This document shows, one piece after another, positions 6,596 to 10,343 of a stretch of DNA of 10,343 bases. The DNA comes from Deltaproteobacteria bacterium. GTDB lineage: Bacteria > Desulfobacterota > GWC2-55-46 > JAUVFY01. The stretch lies in NCBI GenBank assembly GCA_030594025.1, contig JAUVFY010000036.1, forward strand, positions 1 through 10,343, given 5' to 3'. The notes under the pieces are model-generated. The model did not search any database. It saw only the letters and a list, made by a program, of their open reading frames with translations, and was not told the DNA's origin. Within the stretch, counting starts at the first letter, position 1. Each line of letters opens with the position of its first letter. Both the position numbers and the translations under genes were made by a program.

Positions 6596-7762
6596 TCAAG
6601 CCCCTTTTCCGGTCAAGGCCTTTTGTTCTCTTCCCCTTAACTGGCCGCAAGCAGCCATTATGTCCGAACCCCTGGACGCCCTCACGATGACGTCGTAATG
6701 GGCCTCCATGAGTATCTTTCGAAAGGCTCCGATGCACTCTGTTTCCGGACGTTTGAAGGGCGAGCCCGGAGGCGGGTTCAAGGCTATGAGGTTTATCTTT
6801 GTGGGTATGCCCCTTAGAAGGCGTGCGAGCCTGCGGGCGTCTTCGGGGGTGTCGTTCAGGTCCTTCATGAGCACGTATTCTATTGTTATCCTCTTACCCC
6901 TTCTTAACGGATAGGCCATGAGCGCGGCGAGGAGCCCCCCCAGGGGATACTTCTTGTTTATGGGCATTATCTGGCTCCGAACCTGGTCGGTCGTTGCGTT
7001 GAGCGATACGGCGAGGTTCACGGAGGCATCCCGGCCGAGCCTTTTTATGCCAGGAGTAAGTCCCGCGGTTGAGACCGTGACCTTGCCGGAAGAAAAGCCG
7101 AGCCCTTTAGGGTCCGTGAGAACGTTAATGAACTTCAAGACCTCTTCGTAATTAGCTAAAGGCTCCCCCATGCCCATCAAGACGACGTTCGTTATGCGCT
7201 TTATGTCCTTTAAAAGCCCTTCTTTTACCAATCCCGTGGCGACATGGACCTCGCCGGTCATCTCCGAGAGTATTAAATTTCTTCCGGGCCCGTACATCCC
7301 GGTCATACAGAAGCTGCACCCGAGGGCGCATCCCGCCTGGGTGGAAACGCAAAGGGTAAGCCTCTTTTCCTCGGGTATAAGGACGCTCTCGATTCTCTCG
7401 CGGTCTTCGAGTTCAAAAAGGAGTTTTACCGTACCGTCACCGGAGTGTTTTGTGCCCGTAAGGGCAGGAAGACCGATATAATAAGACCCTTGTTTGAGGG
7501 TATTCCTGAAGACCTTCGAGATATCGGTCATCTCATCTATCGCGCGTGCACCCTTTTTAAAGAACCAGCCGTAGAGCTGCGCGGCCCTATAAGGCTTCTC
7601 GCCGAGCCCACTGACCAGGTCAAGGAGTTCGTCGTATGTGAAGTCTTTCAGGTTCCGGCTTTTCTTCGTCAATGCTGCTTGCTTACGATTACGGGACACC
7701 AGTGAAGTCCGTTTTTTGTATTTTTCAGCCTGGATGGCGGGCTCGGGTGGGCTACTCTTCAA
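6596..7762 (-). CDS. rlmN: Dual-specificity RNA methyltransferase RlmN
   Basis: A radical-SAM enzyme that methylates C2 of an adenosine in 23S rRNA (A2503 in E. coli numbering) and of A37 in some tRNAs. The cluster motif CALGCSFC supplies Cys145, Cys149 and Cys152 for the 4Fe-4S centre. Cys138 (LCVSTQAGC) and Cys372 (DIMAACGQL) match the conserved pair used for methyl transfer and resolution. The SAM-binding GMGEP is at 197-201. The C-terminal region with NLIALNPPPGSPF is also typical. The longest frame begins at a TTG (7762) overlapping the end of the globin gene by 11 bases. Recognisable RlmN sequence starts only near residue 35, so the true start may be internal, for example the GTG at 7699 or TTG at 7672. 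No candidate has a convincing ribosome binding site. The C-terminus and function are secure; the first 30 or so residues are not. Confidence 0.95.
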   Translation of the reverse strand: MKSSPPEPAIQAEKYKKRTSLVSRNRKQAALTKKSRNLKDFTYDELLDLVSGLGEKPYRAAQLYGWFFKKGARAIDEMTDISKVFRNTLKQGSYYIGLPALTGTKHSGDGTVKLLFELEDRERIESVLIPEEKRLTLCVSTQAGCALGCSFCMTGMYGPGRNLILSEMTGEVHVATGLVKEGLLKDIKRITNVVLMGMGEPLANYEEVLKFINVLTDPKGLGFSSGKVTVSTAGLTPGIKRLGRDASVNLAVSLNATTDQVRSQIMPINKKYPLGGLLAALMAYPLRRGKRITIEYVLMKDLNDTPEDARRLARLLRGIPTKINLIALNPPPGSPFKRPETECIGAFRKILMEAHYDVIVRASRGSDIMAACGQLRGREQKALTGKGA

Positions 7763-8639
7763 GCCTGGCTATTAGCCAGTAGACAACACCGAGTACGGCT
7801 AGGGCGGCGATAAGTGTTACCTGGGCCTCGATGGCCTCGGGAGAGATGGTTGTAATGAGGATCTTCCTTATTACGGCGACCAGGGCAACGCTTATAAATA
7901 CCTTTATGGCGAACTTCCCGCCCCTCAATTGCCTTATCTCGTTATCCATGAGCTCAATTACTATCCAGAGCATGAGCATGCTGCCTAAGGTGCTCAAAAG
8001 GCCCTTTTCGATGTCGCCTTGGAAAAGGTGTGTGAGGTCATAGACAAAAAGCCCTATGACCAGCACCCCGATAGCGACAAGACCGAGGACGAGTACGAGG
8101 TTCAACCCGTAGGAGAAACGGTTTGCAAAGGTTATAAGATAGGACTCTACCGTCCGGGAGAGGAAAATCGCTCTTTTTTCCTCTTCCATATAGGCGCTCG
8201 TGATTGCATCGAGGTTTATATCGATTATCTTGTCCACGGACCTCGAAATGTCGGGAAGTTCCTTTTCGTCCTCGACTACCCTTTTAACAATGTCCATGGT
8301 ATAGCGCTTTACGAAGTGCATGGCGGCGTTCACGTAGTGGGCGCTCAGGTGGATGTTCACGTGAGAGAGGCCTATATGATGGAGCTCGTTGAAGTACTTT
8401 TTGCCGTACTCCCCGGAAAAGAGGGCTACAAACCATTTTCTAAGGCCCTCCTTGTGCCTGCCTATTATCTCCTCGTTCTTTAAATACTTGTGGGCGTTCT
8501 CGAAGTCCTTTATGTGGTTGTAGAAGGCCGAGACGAACTCCTCCTTATGGGCCTCCATTTCGGGCCTGAGCCCTATGAGGTTTTTTATGTCGTCTGCCGT
8601 GAAGTTATAGTGGGCCTTTATCCTGTCTATTCTCTCCAT
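7752..8639 (-). CDS. Protoglobin/globin-sensor domain fused to a PsiE-like membrane domain
   Basis: A 295-residue fusion. Residues 1-160 look like a globin-coupled-sensor or protoglobin domain: an all-helical segment with AHYNFTADDIKNL at the start and ELHHIGLSHVNIHLSAHYVNAAM in the middle. His93 (in IGLSH) is in the position expected for the proximal haem ligand. Residues 178-293 contain four predicted membrane helices (about 178-203, 218-232, 246-265, 272-292). The stretch LMLWIVIELMDNEIRQLRGG, followed by KVFISVALVAVIRKILI, matches the PsiE (phosphate-starvation-inducible) family. The globin would therefore be cytoplasmic and tethered to the inner membrane, presumably responding to O2, NO or CO. 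How PsiE-like domains signal is not known to me. Start ATG at 8639 with AGAGGAG just upstream, 9 bases after the ndk stop. Translation of rlmN may be coupled to its end. Confidence 0.83.
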   Translation of the reverse strand: MERIDRIKAHYNFTADDIKNLIGLRPEMEAHKEEFVSAFYNHIKDFENAHKYLKNEEIIGRHKEGLRKWFVALFSGEYGKKYFNELHHIGLSHVNIHLSAHYVNAAMHFVKRYTMDIVKRVVEDEKELPDISRSVDKIIDINLDAITSAYMEEEKRAIFLSRTVESYLITFANRFSYGLNLVLVLGLVAIGVLVIGLFVYDLTHLFQGDIEKGLLSTLGSMLMLWIVIELMDNEIRQLRGGKFAIKVFISVALVAVIRKILITTISPEAIEAQVTLIAALAVLGVVYWLIARLEE

Positions 8640-8648
8640 GGTCTCCTC

Positions 8649-9065
8649 TTATGAGTGAGTCTCGAGTGAATTAAAGAAATACCCCGTCTCAAAGGCCGCC
8701 GTTTCCGGGCCGTCCGAGCCGTGTACGATGTTCGACTCTATGGAATCGGCGAAGTCCTTTCTAATGGTTCCCGGTTCTGCGTCCACGGGATTGGTTGCGC
8801 CCATAAGCTCTCTTACCTTACCGATTGCTCCCTCGCCTTCGACTATCATCAAGACAACAGGGCCAGAGCTCATAAACTCTGTAAGGCTTAAAAAAAAGGG
8901 TTTTTCCTTGTGAACCGCGTAAAAACCCTCGGCCTGCTTCTTTGTTAATCTTGCCATCTTGAGGGCCACTACCCTGAGCCCCGCCTTTTCGAACCTACCT
9001 ATGACCTCCCCTATGAGGTTCTTTTTCACCCCGTCAGGCTTAACTATCGATAAAGACCTTTCCAT
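8649..9065 (-). CDS. ndk: Nucleoside diphosphate kinase
   Basis: Balances nucleoside triphosphate pools by moving the gamma-phosphate from ATP to other NDPs through a phosphohistidine. The 138 residues match the usual length. SLSIVKPDGVKKNLIGEV (4-21) and the active-site NIVHGSDGPETAAFE (112-126) are diagnostic, with His115 the phosphorylated histidine. VRELMGATNPVDAEPGTIR (84-102) is the conserved nucleotide-binding segment. All catalytic residues are present. GGGGAG sits about eight bases upstream of the ATG at 9065. It is followed after nine bases by the globin-PsiE gene, so the two are surely co-transcribed. The 118 bases upstream hold the SECIS-like/terminator hairpin of the selenoprotein gene and a 40-base AT-rich tract, where a separate promoter could lie. 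Confidence 0.97.
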   Translation of the reverse strand: MERSLSIVKPDGVKKNLIGEVIGRFEKAGLRVVALKMARLTKKQAEGFYAVHKEKPFFLSLTEFMSSGPVVLMIVEGEGAIGKVRELMGATNPVDAEPGTIRKDFADSIESNIVHGSDGPETAAFETGYFFNSLETHS

Positions 9066-9118
9066 AAGATAAAACTCCCCTTACGTCTCGGCATTGGATT
9101 TTCCTGACTTCACCAGCA

Positions 9119-9160
9119 AACGAATTAAATTAAAACCTTAATTACTTAATTAAAAATTCG
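9119..9160 (-). other. AT-rich tract with CGAATT/AATTCG ends upstream of ndk
   Basis: About 40 bases of almost pure A/T (9121-9160), bounded by CGAATT and AATTCG in inverted orientation and containing repeated TTAATT/AATTAA units. It follows the hairpin at 9162-9176 on the minus strand, and so can act as the T-rich part of a terminator. It may also serve as an UP-like or promoter region for ndk. I could not find a convincing -35/-10 pair in it. Confidence 0.4.
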
Positions 9161-9161
9161 A

Positions 9162-9176
9162 CCGGCAGCCTGCCGG
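9162..9176 (-). promoter_or_regulatory. SECIS-like hairpin after the second in-frame TGA; also a possible terminator
   Basis: On the minus strand CCGGCA pairs perfectly with TGCCGG around the three-base loop GGC. The loop's two G residues lie 23-24 bases after the TGA of codon 72, a spacing like that of bacterial SECIS elements, whose loops carry G residues read by SelB. The hairpin is followed by TCGAATTTTTAATT, so it could also end transcription. Both roles are inferred from shape and position only. Confidence 0.5.
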
Positions 9177-9183
9177 CCCTGTA

Positions 9184-9408
9184 TCAAACCCCTCACGTGC
9201 CCCCGAAGCCGACGGTGACCTCACCGCCCGCCACTATAACGGGTACGTCTCTCCTTCCGCCAGAGTGCTCGAGCATCCTGGAAATCCCCCGGGGGTCGGA
9301 CTGTACGTCTATGTACTCAACCTCGTATCCCCTATTGGCATAGTCCTCACGGGCAGCCGTGGTGTAGGGTCAGGTGTCCTTGCCGAATATAAGTACCTTT
9401 TCAGCCAT
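9184..9408 (-). CDS. Glutaredoxin-like selenoprotein (Uxx-star type), two in-frame TGA codons
   Basis: This gene is hidden because its frame contains TGA at codons 13 (9370-9372) and 72 (9193-9195); a further TGA at codon 75 ends it. The 74-residue product reads MAEKVLIFGKDT-U-PYTTAARED at the start, a glutaredoxin fold with selenocysteine replacing the catalytic cysteine of CPYT/CPYC. It continues with YEVEYIDVQSDPRG (28-41), the cis-proline segment DVPVIVAGGE (54-63) and VGFGGT-U-GV at the end. Both TGAs fall where redox cysteines are expected, and the rest of the frame is clean. The ATG at 9408 has AAGGAG six bases upstream and a strong promoter behind it. A hairpin follows each internal TGA. 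The likely role is selenol-based thiol-disulfide or peroxide reduction, partner unknown. The alternative is a pseudogene with two Cys-to-stop changes, which I think unlikely. The first Sec is well supported; the second is moderate. Confidence 0.87.
9345..9368 (-). promoter_or_regulatory. SECIS-like hairpin after the first in-frame TGA
   Basis: Immediately after the TGA of codon 13 the minus strand folds as CCT, a four-base bulge, CACGG, loop CTGC, CCGTG, AGG. This gives eight base pairs lying within the coding sequence. The loop is 14-17 bases after the TGA and contains a G, roughly at the position where bacterial SECIS elements present their SelB-binding loop. The loop is smaller and slightly nearer than in E. 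coli fdhF, so a deeper fold is possible. Confidence 0.6.
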
Positions 9409-9441
9409 CTCCGTCTCCTTTCAAAACCTATGTTTTTCACT

Positions 9442-9469
9442 ATTATAGTTAAAAGGGGCGAAATGACAA
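9442..9469 (-). promoter_or_regulatory. Sigma-70-type promoter for the selenoprotein gene
   Basis: On the minus strand TTGTCA (9464-9469) is followed after 16 bases by a perfect TATAAT (9442-9447). Transcription would start near 9435, leaving a leader of about 27 bases that includes the AAGGAG at 9415-9420. The promoter lies in the 102-base gap between nth and the selenoprotein gene and may also serve ndk and the genes beyond. Confidence 0.75.
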
Positions 9470-9510
9470 GTCTTATCTTAAATTCCGGCCTTATAGACAA
9501 GGGCCCCGAC

Positions 9511-10167
9511 TTATCTGCTTCTCACCACCCCCACCCTGTCGCAGTAGGTGAAGAGCCTGCACAGGGAGCAGAAAGGACTGAGCGGGGTGCAGACGTTCTG
9601 GCCGAATGTTACGAGAAGGTCGTTTATGGGTATCCAGTACCTCCTGGGAAGTATTTTTCTCAGCTCGAGCTCGGTCTGGTGCGGGGTGCTTGTCTTAACG
9701 TATCCCCAGCGGTTGGTTATCCTGTGGACGTGGGTGTCAACGCATATGCCGGGTTTTCCATAGCCCATGGTTAAAACGAGGTTCGCCGTTTTCCTTCCCA
9801 CCCCCTTGAGCTCAAGGAGCCCCTCGAGGGTGTCGGGGACCTTGCCTCTGTAATTTGATGTAAGCTCTTTTGAAATTGCGCTTATCCTGCGCGCCTTGAC
9901 CCTGTAAAAACCCACCGGGTAAATGGCCTTCACTATGGCCTTCAGGCTCACCTTCGATAACTTTTCCGGGCTCCGTGCGATGGAAAAAAGCCTGGCCGAG
10001 GCCTCGGCCGTGGTCGGGTCCTTTGTCCTCAAGCTAAGGATGCAGGATACCAGCACACGGAAGGGGTCACCCGTCGCGTCCGAGACCTCCGTTACATAGG
10101 GCCTTTTGAAGCGGGCCGCCTCTTTTTTCAGTATCCTTATTGCCTCGGGGATATCTTCTTTACGCAT
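9511..10167 (-). CDS. nth: Endonuclease III (DNA glycosylase/AP lyase)
   Basis: A base-excision repair enzyme that removes oxidised pyrimidines and cuts the abasic site. The 218 residues match the family. The helix-hairpin-helix LELKGVGRKTANLVL (118-132) carries the catalytic Lys126. The VDTHVHRI segment (143-150) carries the catalytic Asp144. The C-terminal cluster loop has the classic spacing Cys193-x6-Cys200-x2-Cys203-x5-Cys209 for a 4Fe-4S cluster. All key residues are present. The ATG at 10167 has no obvious ribosome binding site, and only about 30 bases separate it from the groEL terminator, so expression may depend on readthrough or on a promoter within that hairpin region. The next gene downstream, the selenoprotein, has its own promoter. 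Confidence 0.96.
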   Translation of the reverse strand: MRKEDIPEAIRILKKEAARFKRPYVTEVSDATGDPFRVLVSCILSLRTKDPTTAEASARLFSIARSPEKLSKVSLKAIVKAIYPVGFYRVKARRISAISKELTSNYRGKVPDTLEGLLELKGVGRKTANLVLTMGYGKPGICVDTHVHRITNRWGYVKTSTPHQTELELRKILPRRYWIPINDLLVTFGQNVCTPLSPFCSLCRLFTYCDRVGVVRSR

Positions 10168-10197
10168 AGATTGCGGGTTTGCTGATTATTGTTGCAT

Positions 10198-10238
10198 TAA
10201 AAAAGGGGCGGCCCCTGTACCCGTGCGGACCGCCCCTT
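10198..10238 (-). terminator. Intrinsic terminator after groEL
   Basis: On the minus strand GGGGCGG pairs with CCGCCCC around an 18-base, partly G-rich loop, and is followed directly by six T (10199-10204). It lies about 28 bases after the groEL stop, which fits termination of the chaperonin transcript. Confidence 0.88.
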
Positions 10239-10263
10239 CTAAACTCGCGTACGATAGAAAAGC

Positions 10264-10343
10264 CTACATCATCCCTTCCATGCCGCCCATCCCCGGGGGC
10301 ATCGGGGGCATGGGTTTTTCCTCCCTGGGCTTCTCTGCGACCA
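10264..10343 (-). CDS. groEL: 60 kDa chaperonin GroEL, C-terminal fragment
   Basis: Only the last 25 or so codons are inside the window, ending at the TAG at 10264-10266. The translation runs VAEKPREEKPMPPMPPG, then MGGMEGMM. The proline/methionine stretch followed by a Gly-Gly-Met type tail is the signature of the flexible GroEL C-terminus that projects into the folding chamber. The rest of the gene lies beyond the right edge. Confidence 0.94.
   Translation of the reverse strand, partial: VAEKPREEKPMPPMPPGMGGMEGMM

Noticed and set aside
8019..8483. A 154-codon plus-strand frame
   Set aside because: It is antisense to the globin domain coding sequence and resembles no family I know.
9184..9408. 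Reading the TGA-containing glutaredoxin frame as a pseudogene
   Set aside because: Both internal stops are TGA at redox positions, the rest of the frame is undamaged, promoter and ribosome binding site are strong, and hairpins follow both TGAs. Random decay would not produce this.
9475..9510. Terminator after nth
   Set aside because: The only fold there has short stems with a bulge or mismatch and no T-run, so I do not call it.
9265..9774. A 169-codon plus-strand frame across the nth end and the selenoprotein region
   Set aside because: It runs antisense to the FeS-cluster and catalytic region of nth and to the glutaredoxin-like gene, and its product has no recognisable motif.

Overview
The window is about 10.3 kb of compact bacterial chromosome. 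Every gene I can support lies on the minus strand, so the biological order runs from high to low coordinates. A two-membrane, probably anaerobic or microaerobic bacterium fits best. The evidence is two outer-membrane-type lipoproteins, a RodZ-like cytoskeletal protein, a globin-sensor fusion and a hidden selenoprotein. The gene run rlmN, mtnP, PfkB kinase, TPR lipoprotein, RodZ is of a kind I associate with deltaproteobacteria (Desulfobacterota) and neighbouring phyla. That placement is inference; the window has no rRNA or other clear phylogenetic marker.

Right end, first transcribed: the C-terminal tail of groEL (10264-10343) with a good intrinsic terminator (about 10198-10238), then nth, endonuclease III (9511-10167). 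Next is a gene that ordinary ORF calling misses, at 9184-9408. It encodes a 74-residue glutaredoxin-like protein with in-frame TGA codons at residues 13 and 72 and its final TGA at codon 75. It has a strong promoter (TTGTCA, 16 bases, TATAAT), an ideal ribosome binding site, a UPYT active site in a thioredoxin fold with a cis-proline motif, and a SECIS-like hairpin after each internal TGA. I read it as a selenoprotein of the Uxx-star glutaredoxin-like type with two selenocysteines. This is the most interesting item in the window.

Middle: ndk, a protoglobin-PsiE membrane fusion, rlmN, mtnP (methylthioadenosine phosphorylase), a PfkB-family kinase, a TPR lipoprotein and rodZ are closely packed and probably share transcripts. 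They cover nucleotide balance, gas or redox sensing, 23S rRNA/tRNA methylation, methylthioadenosine salvage and envelope functions. The rodZ frame is broken at a run of nine T. Shifting by one base restores a normal RodZ C-terminal domain, so this is a frameshift mutation, a sequencing error or a slippage site.

Left: a zinc-ribbon GAF protein overlaps by one base a membrane-anchored zinc-ribbon, TPR and HExxH-peptidase protein. A DUF2155-like lipoprotein follows, then two tandem serine tRNAs, tRNA-Ser(CGA) and tRNA-Ser(GGA), the second cut by the window edge. I see no mobile element, CRISPR array, rRNA or replication origin.
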